Origin: SKLM01 sp964575455
GTDB lineage: Bacteria; Chloroflexota; Anaerolineae; B4-G1
Reading direction: 5' to 3'
DNA: 64,000 nt
Assembly (NCBI GenBank): GCA_964575455.1
Contig: CAZNRX010000003.1
Location: 59,616-123,615, forward strand
The translations under genes and the position numbers were made by a program. This document shows positions 1-9,598 of this stretch, piece after piece (the first letter of the stretch is position 1; every line of letters starts with the position of its first letter). The notes under the pieces were generated by a model. It searched no databases, had not been told where the DNA came from, and saw only the letters and a list, made by a program, of their open reading frames with translations.

Positions 1-981
1 GGTCTTGATGGTCAGGGCGATCGGGAAGTACGCGCGCCAGCCCCCTCCCGACCGCTCCCCCATCAGGAAGGCCGGGTGTCCTCTTCCTGTTCCGTGCTCC
101 CCCACGTGGAGCACGGTCCTCACGTAGTTCGGGAGGGGTAGCGCGGGCCATCCTTGAGCCCAGGGCCCGATCTCGAACCCGTAGAGGAGCCAGACGACGA
201 TCAAAGCCAGTAGCCACGTGAGGGCCAACCAGGCCACGCTGGAGGAGAGATGACGGAGCCAGAGCCTGAAGGACTCGGGGCTCTTCGAGAGGAGCGGCCC
301 GAACGCGACACGCCGACAGATCAGCAGCAAGACGAACACCGGGCCGAGCAGCAGAGCCGATGCCTTGGATCCCAGCGCCAGGCCCAGCGACAGACCCGCC
401 GCGATGCATGTCCCCATCGTGGGGCGCACGATCAGGCGCTGGAAGGTGTAGACTGCTAGGAAGAGGAAGCACGTGAGCACCAGGTCTGTCGTCACCAGGC
501 GTCCATGAGCCAGGATGTTGGGGGAGAACGTGTAGACGAAGAGAGCGATCAGGCTGCCGAGGGCTCCGTGGCGCTCTCCCGCCCAGCGGTAGAGGATCAC
601 CCCCAACAGCAGTGTGAGTTCCATCACCATAACGCGCAGGGGGAAGATTAAAGCGTCCCAGGGACGGTCGAGAGCGCGGATAACGCCGCGGGCCATCTCC
701 ACGTGGTCATTCGACCGGGGGAGCTCCTGAGGCGCCGGGCGCTCGGGCAAGGCCCAGAACAGGGGGCCGAGCAGTCGATAGAGAAGCGGGGGGTGTCCTG
801 CCTGCATGTCCCAGTTCCCGGTCGCCGTCACGTAGTAGGCCCGCGCCGTGTGGAGCGGCTCGTCGAAGACCGGGGACTTGACCGTCGAGCTGGTTGCGAG
901 CTGAGCGAAGAGCACCAACAGCAGACCAACGGCAAGCCAGTGGCATCGCTCGCGCGTCAGGGAGTGTGTCCAGCAGGTCAT
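1..981 (-). CDS. GT39-like membrane glycosyltransferase, C-terminus cut by window edge
   Basis: An open frame runs from an ATG at 981 to the left edge without a stop. The first ~27 residues form a signal-anchor (WLAVGLLLVLFAQ). A loop with DEPLHTARAYYV and GHPPLLY follows, then several hydrophobic segments and an AHGRLVTTD motif. The acidic first loop and the H-x-(R/x)-x-x-T-D signature are typical of dolichyl-phosphate-mannose/ArnT-type (GT39/GT83) integral membrane transferases, which use polyprenyl-phosphate sugars outside the membrane. The start overlaps the stop of the upstream broken gene by four bases (ATGA), so the two were translationally coupled. The sugar donor and acceptor cannot be told. 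The family call is an inference from motifs and topology. Confidence 0.7.
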   Translation of the reverse strand, partial: MTCWTHSLTRERCHWLAVGLLLVLFAQLATSSTVKSPVFDEPLHTARAYYVTATGNWDMQAGHPPLLYRLLGPLFWALPERPAPQELPRSNDHVEMARGVIRALDRPWDALIFPLRVMVMELTLLLGVILYRWAGERHGALGSLIALFVYTFSPNILAHGRLVTTDLVLTCFLFLAVYTFQRLIVRPTMGTCIAAGLSLGLALGSKASALLLGPVFVLLLICRRVAFGPLLSKSPESFRLWLRHLSSSVAWLALTWLLALIVVWLLYGFEIGPWAQGWPALPLPNYVRTVLHVGEHGTGRGHPAFLMGERSGGGWRAYFPIALTIKT

Positions 982-3082
982 TGCAGATCCATTCGCGCGA
1001 GCGATATTGCATCTTCGGGTAAGCGCGTGCCGGCGCTGTCCGCTGCGAGCAATCGATTGCCGCTATCGGGCAGGTACATTCCCGTCAGTAGCTGGTAGCT
1101 GCCGGGGGGTAAGCTCTCAGGGATTTGCAGAGTATGTTCATCGACGATCACTTCACCAGTCTTCCAGAAGGGGGTTGGGTAGGATCCGTTCCGTGGTTTG
1201 CTATCGTCTTGGGTGCAGGGGACAGCACCGGCACGAGCAAGGTGAACGAAGACCGTGTGGTCGTGCTTCATAGAGGTTTGGGCTTCCCAGAAGAGAGTCA
1301 CGGTCAGGGGCTCCGACCTCTGAATCCTGGGCTGAGAAAGACTATAGCCCAATAGCTTCGCTCGATCCCCTAGATTGGCATCTATCCTGTGAGGTATTGG
1401 TGCTGTCAGTGGCGTCTCAGAAACAAGCCTGATTCGATCCAATATGACCAGATCCATTGGACTGCCGTCCGAATCATAGGCTGGCAGGCGTCTGTCGGTA
1501 TCGGGCTCATAGTAGCCAATCTCCACGTCATAGACTGCTGGCACTGGCGCGTCTTTCTCCGCGGGCACACGCACGACATCACAAAAAGCATCACCGGGCG
1601 TCCATTGGGTAGTGGGGAAGCGACCCAGGCCGGGGTAGGTATTGCGAGCGCCAACAATGCTGTTGTTTGGACCAAGGAGGTGGACGAAATAGGCGTATTC
1701 CATCTCTGTCGGTGCCAAGGCTTCCCAGCACAGCGTGATGGCGATCTCCTTCCCAGGATGTGTACTGTGCCGACCCAGTTGGAAGCCTATCAGGTGTACG
1801 CTGTCGCCAAACCGGATGTCGGTGCTTTGCATCCGTGCAGCGATTTCTTGCTGGGAGAGAAGGGCCGGACGAGCATAAGCAGGGCGGATAGCCAGGCAAG
1901 GGGCAACAGCAGCAGTGCAGAAGAGGATGACGACCAATGCAGTGAGCACAGAGTTAAGGATAAGAGGCCGGGAAGTTAAAGCAACGCCAGCCAACTGTAG
2001 AACATAAGAAATCGACTGAGTCAATCCCCAGATCATCAAGACCGTCACCGCTCCAATGGCAGGGAAGAGTAGTCGTCCCAGTGCTGCTTTAACAAGCTGC
2101 ATCCATTGCAAGAGAGCGGCAAGGAAGACCCTACAGCTGAATGCTGAAGAGGTAAGCTGCCATGCGCGCGCTCCAGGTCGTTTCCGTAGTTGCCAGGCTT
2201 GAACGACCCAGACCACGAGACCGACGAAAGCGAGAGCCACGAGAGACGTTGTGAAAGCGTAGAACACTGCGGGCAAGTGGATGTTTCCCATTCCAAAGGC
2301 GGCCCAGAAGGTCAATGCAACGCCACATAACTGGTTCCATAAGCGAGACAACGGCAGAGGTTCCTCGTACCTCCACCAGGTTTCAAAGTGAGCCTGGAAA
2401 CCGAGCGGGTCTTGATAGAGAAGGCCATTGCGCGCGTACCACCATCCGCAAACGGCCGAAGCCGTCACGAGAGTAACGGCCGAGCGTTTGACTAGCGATC
2501 TCAGACGGTGAGAAGCGGATGGCTTAAATGCTTCCCCCCAGGTGTGAACCCCAATAGCAACGAGCGTCAATGGCAAGAGGGCCAAAGCACTAGCTTTGGA
2601 AAGCGTAGCCAAGCCGATCAAGGCACCCAGCAGAGCAGTCCGACTCAATGGTATCCTCGTCGTATCCCGCCTATCAGCAGCCACACCCCGCGCCAGGGGA
2701 ACTCCTCAAACCCGGAATGGAGAAAGACATTCTTGTTGTCATTGACCGTGCCGGGAGCCTGGTAATTGTTGTAGTACCTATTGGGCTGCAATGGCGGAAA
2801 CGCACTGTGATCTCCCCAGGCCGTGCCCAGCGCGGCAACTGTGTAATGGAGCGGTGGTTGAGAGGCCTCATGTTCCGCTAAGGAGTCCTCTCCTCGAAGC
2901 GGCAGATGATGTTCCGAGGCCAAGTATCGAATGTAGCCATAATGCTGTCGCTCATCGGGAGCCTCGAAGATAGGCACCATAACCGAATACAGACCACCCA
3001 GCAGAAGGTATGCTGCGATGATTGTCGACAATGAATGAACGCACATGTTACTCATTGATTCATTCTGTTGAGATAGTGCCAT
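978..3082 (-). pseudogene. Broken GT39-like membrane protein with C-terminal beta-sandwich modules
   Basis: Two overlapping frames look like pieces of one gene. The upstream piece (3082-2645, 145 residues) has the N-terminal anchor, the catalytic-loop-like EAPDERQHYGYIRYLA and a long periplasmic loop ending FPWRGVWLL, then runs out of frame at a stop at 2645. The downstream piece (2684-978, 568 residues from a GTG) begins in mid-membrane domain (RTALLGALIGLATLSKASAL), has further TM helices, and ends in two beta-sandwich modules (each LLGYSL...LTVTLFWEA...TVFVHL...PPGSYQLLTGMY-like). The helices that normally join loop 1 to this region are missing, so the lesion is an internal deletion plus a frameshift near 2645-2690. 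Each half could still be translated. An unusual two-gene arrangement is the alternative. Confidence 0.65.
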
Positions 3083-3407
3083 CGAAATCTCAGGCCTTGA
3101 GGAGATATCGCTCTCTCTTTGTGATCACTTCAGGCCCTTGTACGCCTTCTCAAGCCTCTCTTGCCCAGTTAAGGGCTTTTGGTCAGCCGGAATCCTGCTC
3201 TGGCTAACGCTAGGAAGGCAATCTCTGTGTCTGCACCATTCGTAGATCATCATTCGCATCCAATCAGAAAGCAACAACAGCTCCAGTGATGTAGTATAAT
3301 GGCGGCTGATGAGTTTCATCATCCGTTTCAGCGGGCTGTTCTCGCGGAAGCCTATGCTCGTGAGCAATGTACTCAATGTACGGATGGTATCACCATTCGT
3401 CGAAGCT
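3083..3407. other. Intergenic stretch without a supported gene
   Basis: The 325 bases lie between the stop of the 1010-residue glycosyltransferase (3408) and the start of the broken gene (3082). Short frames on both strands have no recognisable motif, and the 117-codon minus frame at 3125-3478 overlaps the glycosyltransferase 3' end in another frame. I see no convincing hairpin terminator. Confidence 0.5.
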
Positions 3408-6400
3408 CTATTCGCTCTCTTCCACCCGAAGGTGTTCCAAAGGCAATTTACCCTCCGGCAAGGGCTGTCCTCGGACAACGACGGGCGACCGTTGCCCCCC
3501 GGGCTGGTAGAATCCGACGTAAAGGGGATAAGCTCCCGGTGCTAGTCTCGGAGGCAATCTCAGTGTATGCCGATCGATGATGACCTCGCCTTCCCGCCAA
3601 GTTGTGGTGGGACGTAACCACTCTCCTGGTATTCCATCTGCCTGAGCCACCGGCTTCCCTGTTTCATCGGTGAGATGGATGAACACGGAGTACGATTTGT
3701 CCAATGATGTCCTGACCTTCCAATAGAGGGTGATGGTGACTTCCTCTCCGGGACTGGAGCGGCCTGTCAAGTCGTACCCGAGTAGCTCTGCAGCTCTGCC
3801 AAACTCCCCATCTACTTCGTGCTGCATAGCCGGTGGTTCATTGAGCCGTGACCAGGGTAATACTCTTACCTTTCCCATCACGATCCATTCCCGCGAACGC
3901 AGACCCCAGGGCCGTCGACCTAGCAGTGGATCCTGTGTCTCAGAGTCAGTCAGACGGATCGCCAATCTGTACTGCCCACCCTCCGTGTCGGGTGGCAGAG
4001 GGATGGTGAATTCCCCCTGGATCAAGTCACCGCTTCGCCACATTGATGTAGGAAATGAGGTGTTGAGGGGAGAAAGAGGTATCTCGGTTACCAGTTCACC
4101 ATCGCTGCCTAGCAAGCGGAGTTGCACTTCATAGTCGACTGAAGGGGATGCCTTTGCCCTCCAATGGAGCCAAACTGGCAAGTAATGACCTGGGCGCGGC
4201 GAGGCCTTTGGTAGGTCGTAGCCCAGAAGGCCTATCTGCCCACCGAAAGAGATGGCCTCCCGATGTTGCATTGCGATCTCCTCAGGCCTATACGGTTCCA
4301 ATGGGCGAGTAACAGAGACACAGTCTAGGGAACCCATGGTCTCACCAGCAACAGCCACAGCCTCACCGCTTTCCTTATCCACTACCTGGAGATTCACCCG
4401 GTAGGGAAGCGGTGGCAGATCGGGTGGTATATCAAACTCCAAATCTTGGACAATTATGCTTCCGACTGGCCAGGCGGTGGTAGGGAACTCCGATCTGATG
4501 CCAAGAGAAGTCACTGGGAGCCCATGCATCAGTGAGAGCATTGTTTCCTGACGTTCCAGCACCGTCTCCCCATCATTGTCTATCAGCTGCACCTTGAGAC
4601 GGGAAGGGCATGTCTGTGGGTGTTCGCTGATCCAGAAGAGGCTCAATCTCGCTTCACGGCCAACGACCGGGAATGGTTGCCAAGTGTAGCCTAGCAACCG
4701 CAAACCATTATCCCAGCGTAGGGAGGATGTACTTACGTTCGACACAAGCTCAGGCGGAGGCGTACCGGCTGGATAGACTATCCCCCGCCAGTGACGTCTT
4801 TCGGCATCATAGTGCATAATGCTTATGTCGTCTCCAAACACTTTCAGAATCTGTTGGGGGGTGGCCCCGTGACCAACTGCCCACACCCGGGCGTAGTCAT
4901 CTGGTCTGAATTGACTAGGAGGGATGATTGGCCGGCTCAGGTTTGACTGGATATCGAGCAGCGATTGCGGGTCAACTAGATCTGCGTAGTCGATCCCAAC
5001 GGCTACAGGATGGAGTGTATCACCTTGCTGCCATCCTCCGACGGCGGCTGCCTCGCCTCGATAGTGGTAACGGAACGGTGTCCAGGTCCAATACGGTGCC
5101 ACGAAGAGGATATCTTCAGGACCTAGCTTCCCTTCTAGGGCGGCAACGGCGTCAGGGACGGTGGACTTGTAACGGTCGAAGTAGTGTGGGTAGAGATTCG
5201 CAGCAGCACCTCCCATCAGGCTGAGACACGTGACCCAACGCAATAGTCGAGGACGAAGGGAGCTGACCCCGGCGCCAATCAACAACGCAAAGCACCCCAG
5301 CGCCATCTGGAATCCTCTGATCTGCCACACGGCCTTTTGCATGAGAGCTGAATAGCCATAGACAAACACGACAGGGAACGCGGAACAGGTTCCTAGAAGC
5401 AGAGCTTTACACCCTTTGGAGAAGGCCAAGGAAGTGTTTTCTGCATTGCTTTCTGTGCCATTTGCTAGCAAACCCAACAGCGCCAGTGCCCAAGTGGCTG
5501 CAGCGGATGGGCCGGCTGTCCTCCTTATCAATTGCCCTGGTGTGAGGCCGGGTGTAGAGAAACCCATAAACCCCGATCCAAAAGCCTCGAAGAAGTCCAC
5601 TATGTTGGACAACTTGGCGATCTCTGTTGAACCTACGGACATCTGCATTTGCGTGACGAGAGCCGGAATCATCGGGCCATAAGATACAACGAATACGGCT
5701 AAGCTCAACGCTGATCCCCAGAGCAACCTGTTCTCTCTCTGCCATAGTAGCACGATCACGCCCCACACTGCTTGGGCTGCCACGAGCAGGAGGCCATAGT
5801 TGTGGCTATGTGCTGTTGCGGCAGCCGTCAGACCAAACATAGTCCAGTTCACCGATTTGCCTTGATAGGCGCTTCGATAGAGAAAGAGCGTGGATGCGGT
5901 GCCGAACAAGGCGAGTGGCGCGTACATCCGTGCCTCTTGAGAATAGACTACATGAATAGGCGAGACGGCCAGCCACAGTGCTGCAAACATCCCTATCCGA
6001 CGGCTACCAAGAATCTGTCTGCCAGCTGTGTAGGTGAGGGCTACAGTCAGCGTTCCCATCAATGCGGAGGGGAGGCGAACCAGCAGTGCCCCGTCACCCA
6101 GCAGATGCACTACGGGGTAGAGAATGAACCAATAGAGAGCTGGATGATTATCACGGTAAATCCATCCCGCCACTTCAGGTATGGTGTGCCGGGCCACAGC
6201 AACGCTGTAGACCTCGTCACACCACAATGGCTGATCACCAAGATGGAACACGCGGAGTCCAAAAGCCGTCAGAAGGATCAGCAACACGTACAGAGAAATG
6301 CCGTCAAGTCCATCAATGCGACATAGGTCTGATCCGCCCAGGCATTGTGTAAAGGTGTCCTTGAGACAATCAAGAACACTCAAGAACAAGCCGGAGCGGC

Positions 6401-6440
6401 CAGGTCTTCTAGTGCTACAACAGATGTTAGGTTCTTCCAA
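3408..6440 (-). CDS. GT39-family membrane glycosyltransferase with repeated C-terminal beta-sandwich modules
   Basis: A 1010-residue protein. A cytoplasmic N-terminus (~50 residues) leads into a helix and the GT39 first-loop signature LGDQPLWCDEVYSVAVAR, with the acidic D-E pair expected for the catalytic base, then YRDNHPALYWFIL and VVYSQEARMYAPLALF. About ten further hydrophobic segments fill residues ~60-430. From residue ~440 the chain is extracytoplasmic. It contains at least three related beta-sandwich units with the pattern LLGYxL...L.L.W...F.H/QL..dG......P...W..G........LPP..Y.L.V....., at about residues 590-710, 715-860 and 875-1005. The catalytic part probably transfers a polyprenyl-phosphate-linked sugar. 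The modules may bind glycan or protein partners (inference). It is the only apparently intact member of the four related genes at this end. A promoter lies at 6642-6670. Confidence 0.8.
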   Translation of the reverse strand: MEEPNICCSTRRPGRSGLFLSVLDCLKDTFTQCLGGSDLCRIDGLDGISLYVLLILLTAFGLRVFHLGDQPLWCDEVYSVAVARHTIPEVAGWIYRDNHPALYWFILYPVVHLLGDGALLVRLPSALMGTLTVALTYTAGRQILGSRRIGMFAALWLAVSPIHVVYSQEARMYAPLALFGTASTLFLYRSAYQGKSVNWTMFGLTAAATAHSHNYGLLLVAAQAVWGVIVLLWQRENRLLWGSALSLAVFVVSYGPMIPALVTQMQMSVGSTEIAKLSNIVDFFEAFGSGFMGFSTPGLTPGQLIRRTAGPSAAATWALALLGLLANGTESNAENTSLAFSKGCKALLLGTCSAFPVVFVYGYSALMQKAVWQIRGFQMALGCFALLIGAGVSSLRPRLLRWVTCLSLMGGAAANLYPHYFDRYKSTVPDAVAALEGKLGPEDILFVAPYWTWTPFRYHYRGEAAAVGGWQQGDTLHPVAVGIDYADLVDPQSLLDIQSNLSRPIIPPSQFRPDDYARVWAVGHGATPQQILKVFGDDISIMHYDAERRHWRGIVYPAGTPPPELVSNVSTSSLRWDNGLRLLGYTWQPFPVVGREARLSLFWISEHPQTCPSRLKVQLIDNDGETVLERQETMLSLMHGLPVTSLGIRSEFPTTAWPVGSIIVQDLEFDIPPDLPPLPYRVNLQVVDKESGEAVAVAGETMGSLDCVSVTRPLEPYRPEEIAMQHREAISFGGQIGLLGYDLPKASPRPGHYLPVWLHWRAKASPSVDYEVQLRLLGSDGELVTEIPLSPLNTSFPTSMWRSGDLIQGEFTIPLPPDTEGGQYRLAIRLTDSETQDPLLGRRPWGLRSREWIVMGKVRVLPWSRLNEPPAMQHEVDGEFGRAAELLGYDLTGRSSPGEEVTITLYWKVRTSLDKSYSVFIHLTDETGKPVAQADGIPGEWLRPTTTWREGEVIIDRHTLRLPPRLAPGAYPLYVGFYQPGGQRSPVVVRGQPLPEGKLPLEHLRVEESE

Positions 6441-6843
6441 TTCTGCGTCTTCCTCTTGGCCGACGGTTTCGAGTGAGATTGTGAGTCAGCTGGATCCACT
6501 CACTTGATTGCTGCCTAGAGTGGTCAACTGGCTTGCCCGATGTAGTACCATCGGCTCTTCGGATGTAGTTGGGCACTCTGAACGGGCCTTCGAACTAAGA
6601 CTTCGCGCACAAAACGCGCCGTTCGCTCGGGACCAGACTGGATTATAACAAGCGCCAGTCCCTGAGGCAAGATTCCGTGCTTGTGGAAAGCGAAGCAGTC
6701 CTAGAGTCCTTTGAGAGACCACTACAGGGTGGGAACCCCGAGAAACGACCTCTTCAGCACTGTCGACTTGAATCCAATGGACTCACCATCTCGGCTGTCT
6801 GTGCGTAATATCCGGCCACTCTCGATGCATGGGTAGAGGCCGT
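6441..6843. other. Leader and intergenic region upstream of the 1010-residue glycosyltransferase
   Basis: The 403 bases contain a sigma70-like promoter (6642-6670) firing leftward, leaving a leader of about 190 bases. No coding frame here shows a family signature. The 78-codon minus frame at 6486-6722 crosses the promoter and is rejected. Confidence 0.5.
6642..6670 (-). promoter_or_regulatory. Sigma70-type promoter of the 1010-residue glycosyltransferase
   Basis: Read on the minus strand: TTGCCT (6670-6665), 17-base spacer, TATAAT (6647-6642). The -10 is perfect and the -35 matches the consensus at four of six bases. Confidence 0.6.
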
Positions 6844-8188
6844 CTACTGCCCGCTGACCTCGGTCATCTCCGGGCCTTTGAGCAAGATATGCCCTTCTGG
6901 TATGCCCCTTCCATCCTCACCGTGGACCGACAGGCGCTCCCTGGTCGACGGGTCGTACATGCCAGTCACCAGCGCATACTGGCCTGGCTGGGCACGGGCC
7001 GGCACCTTCAGGCGATACCGAGCCACCACGATCTCCCCCGGACGCCACGACGACGGTGGATGGCGGCCGTCCCGTGGTTGGCCATCCCGTTGCTCCATGA
7101 TGTTGCCGTCCTGCAATATCAGGTGGGTGAAGACCTTGTAGTCACGCCGCACCCTCGCGCGGCAGCGCCAAGCTCCAGCGCCTTTGCCGATAGCCTGATC
7201 CATTTGCGCGTCATAGACGCCTGCCATGACGTCAGACCTGCCCGGTGGCAGGTCCCACGGAAGGGGAACGAGATAGCGCTCCAGGATGGGCATGTGCGCG
7301 GCATCCGCGAGCGACAACAAGCTGTCTAGCTGTGCCACCTTTCAGGCCTTGTTGATTCAGGATGTGAACGTACGCGGTCAGCTCTTGGTCCATGGAGCCC
7401 GTTCGACGCCAGTAGAGCGTCAAGCTGAGGGGATCGCCTGCTGTACGATCCCTTCCACGAGGGAAGTGGGCGTGCGTCAACACCAGATCGTCGTCGATGG
7501 GCTTAGCCGGATACTCGAAGCCTTCGGCCACCACCTGCGTGTCTGTGGCCACATCTTGTTGTCGGATCTGGACCGTATTGAGTGAGCTCAACGGTTCTGG
7601 ACAACCCCCGAAAGCGGGCATTCAGTGTTGCTGGTCGGCTGGAAGGCCTGGAGAGAGGCAGTGGCACTGCCGCGTAGTCCAGCAACAGACCGACAGCGAT
7701 CAGTCCGCACCAGATCCAGGCCGATGGCGGGCCCCGCCTGCCAACGCCGCAGCTCCGAAGCCTGTGAGAACGGTCAGGCTGAGCATCACGAGCACAGCGA
7801 GGCGCGCCAGAACGCGTATGGCCTCTATGAGGGGAACGTGGCGATAGAGCAGGGCGTACGGCAGTCCTTCCAGCAGCGCGGGCTGATCTCGTGTCAGATA
7901 GAGGTGGGGTCCCATCCTCCACCAGTTCCTGCGCCCCTTCAGCAGGCCCCACAGTGTGAGCGCTAGGCACACGAAGCCGGGGAACAGCGTGTGCTCGCGT
8001 GATTCCTGCACCGGGTGCAGTGCCCGAAGCCTTCCGGGCAAGCTGTCCGGATGGGCGGCAAGGTAGTCCCTTAACGCAGCGCCATTCTGCCCCTCCAGCT
8101 CCCTTGTTCCGACCACTTCGCTGGCCTGTGAGTAAGGGGGATAGAGAAGAACCAAAGCAGCCGCGGCAAGCAGGCCCGCGGCTCCCAA
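6844..8188 (-). pseudogene. Decayed membrane protein with beta-sandwich module (glycosyltransferase-like remnant)
   Basis: Homologous-looking text is spread over at least four frames. Residues from 8188 give a membrane segment, then LPYALLYRHVPLIEAIRVLARLAVLVMLSL. That text continues in a second frame (WIWCGLIAVGLLLDYAAVPLPL, around 7640-7720). A third frame from 7621 gives LSLTLYWRR...ELTAYVHIL, the start of the beta-sandwich module. The fourth frame (7338-6844) gives FTHLILQDG...PPSSWRPGEIVVARYRLKVP...GQYALVTGMYDP. Together these spell the C-terminal half of a protein built like its neighbours, interrupted by several frameshifts and lacking its N-terminus. Sequencing error alone is unlikely to cause several lesions in one gene while flanking genes are clean. 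Confidence 0.7.
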
Positions 8189-8364
8189 TCGAACCCAAAG
8201 GGACCAGTCCTTAACGGGTCCTCCGTCTGCTGCATGTGGATCATCAGTCGTTCACCGTGTGAGGGCGTCCCTCGGATGTAGCATGGAAAGAGCAGGGGAT
8301 GCGTGCCTCCTCGGCGTGGCGCCCACGGGCGCCCCTTTCCCCGAGGTGCCTTACCCCCGTGAGC

Positions 8365-8985
8365 CTACAACCCGGTTCTCTCCCGCAGCTGCCTCAGGTG
8401 CTCCAGCGCTTGCGTCACGCGCTCTTGGTTCTCTTGCCGGTTGAGCCACAAGTTGACCCCGCTCGGATGGGGTAGCGGCACGATTAACCGATCCTCGTCT
8501 CCGTCGATGACCGTGCCCACCACGTCGGTCAGCCGGACGGATCCAAGAAACCGCTGCGCCGCCATGCTGCCGACTGGCACGACGACCTCCGGTTGGACGA
8601 GGGTCAGCTCTTGCTCCAGAAATGGTCCACAGAGTCTCTGTTCGGCACGTGTAGGGGCGCGGTCGCCTTTCCCGTTGGGCGATCTGCCCGGATAGCATTT
8701 GGTGATGGCCGTCATGTAGTGGGTGGCGCGGAAGGATGCTTCGTCCCATCCGGCCTGTTCCAGCCAGTCGAAGAGCCGCTCCCCTGATGGACCATTGAAC
8801 GGTCGACCGGTCTCGCACTCCGTCGAACCAGGTGCCTGTCCAACGATCATCAGACGCGCCGAAACGGGTCCAGAGAAGACCGCGCCAGGGGTGATGGAAT
8901 GGCCCGCTTCCCTGCAGCGGCGGCAAGCTCGCATCTCGTCGTGAAGCTTGCTCAGTGCCTCTTCAGCGGCAAGCGGCTTACCCAC
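8365..8985 (-). CDS. Uracil-DNA glycosylase superfamily protein (Fe-S type)
   Basis: 206 residues. Motif A appears as GQAPGSTECETGRPFNGPSG around residues 50-70 and the C-terminal motif as PLPHPSGVNLWL near residue 170. Cysteines at 21 and 24 (CRRC), one in ITKCYPG and one in RLCGPF match the four ligands of the [4Fe-4S] cluster of family 4/5 enzymes. Enzymes of this superfamily excise uracil or other deaminated bases. The motif A sequence is intermediate between families 4 and 5, and a second, classical family-4 enzyme sits at 45240-45812, so this one may have a different substrate range. The start overlaps the stop of greA by eight bases. Confidence 0.85.
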   Translation of the reverse strand: MGKPLAAEEALSKLHDEMRACRRCREAGHSITPGAVFSGPVSARLMIVGQAPGSTECETGRPFNGPSGERLFDWLEQAGWDEASFRATHYMTAITKCYPGRSPNGKGDRAPTRAEQRLCGPFLEQELTLVQPEVVVPVGSMAAQRFLGSVRLTDVVGTVIDGDEDRLIVPLPHPSGVNLWLNRQENQERVTQALEHLRQLRERTGL

Positions 8986-9487
8986 AGCCGATGTCGGTGA
9001 TTCTAAAGCTGATCACGCCGCTGGGAGCTTCCACGGTGACCACGTCCCCCACCCGGTGTCCCAGCAGCGTCTTTCCCATCGGCGACTTATGGGAGACCTT
9101 GCCGTTGATCGGATCTGCCTCGGCTGTGCCCACGATGCGGAAGGTCTCTGGCCTCTCCCTCCCCTCCTCAACCACCGTGACCCGGCATCCCAATGAGACC
9201 TCATCGGAGTTGTCCGTCTTCTCGATGATCTCAGCGTTTTGCAGCATCGACTCGATCTCACGGATCCGCCCCTCCAGGAAGGATTGCTCCTCCTTGGCGG
9301 CCTTGTAGTTGGCGTTCTCCGAGAGGTCGCCCTGCGCGATCGCCTTGCGCAGCCGTTCGGCCAGTGCAGGCCGTTTCACGTTGACCAGTTCGTCCAATTC
9401 TTCCCGCAATGCCTCCTCTCCCTCAGGCGTGAGGTAGATCTTCTTGGTCGACGATGAAGGCTGGGTCCCACGACTACGTGCACTCAT
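8978..9487 (-). CDS. greA: Transcription elongation factor GreA
   Basis: 169 residues of usual GreA size. An antiparallel coiled coil (about residues 15-88) contains LTPEGEEALREELDEL and ends at the family signature GDLSENANYKAAKEEQ, whose acidic tip stimulates RNA polymerase to cleave backtracked transcripts. The C-terminal FKBP-like domain follows (VGTAEADPINGKVSHKSPMGKTLLGHRVGD). An N-terminal Ser/Thr-rich extension of about 12 residues precedes the coiled coil. The ATG at 9487 is preceded on the minus strand by AAGGAGGAGC. It is followed by the UDG-like gene with an eight-base overlap. Confidence 0.97.
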   Translation of the reverse strand: MSARSRGTQPSSSTKKIYLTPEGEEALREELDELVNVKRPALAERLRKAIAQGDLSENANYKAAKEEQSFLEGRIREIESMLQNAEIIEKTDNSDEVSLGCRVTVVEEGRERPETFRIVGTAEADPINGKVSHKSPMGKTLLGHRVGDVVTVEAPSGVISFRITDIGCG

Positions 9488-9541
9488 AAATCGCTCCTCC
9501 TTGATGTTGGGGATAGACAGTATTCGAATCTACGGATCCAT

Positions 9542-9572
9542 GTGCCTCGCCCGCACGGCAGGTGCGAGGCAC
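9542..9572. terminator. Hairpin between dgkA and greA
   Basis: Perfect nine-base inverted repeat GTGCCTCGC (9542-9550) / GCGAGGCAC (9564-9572) with a 13-base loop, just beyond the dgkA stop on the minus strand. There is no clear T-run, so it could be a weak terminator or an RNA-stability element. Confidence 0.45.
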
Positions 9573-9598
9573 CGCCACGCTCGCTCCAGGGGCTCACG

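Noticed and set aside
3125..3478. 117-codon minus-strand ORF
   Set aside because: Overlaps the C-terminus of the intact glycosyltransferase in another frame and has no recognisable motif.
6486..6722. 78-codon minus-strand ORF
   Set aside because: It spans the promoter of the 1010-residue glycosyltransferase and shows no family signature.
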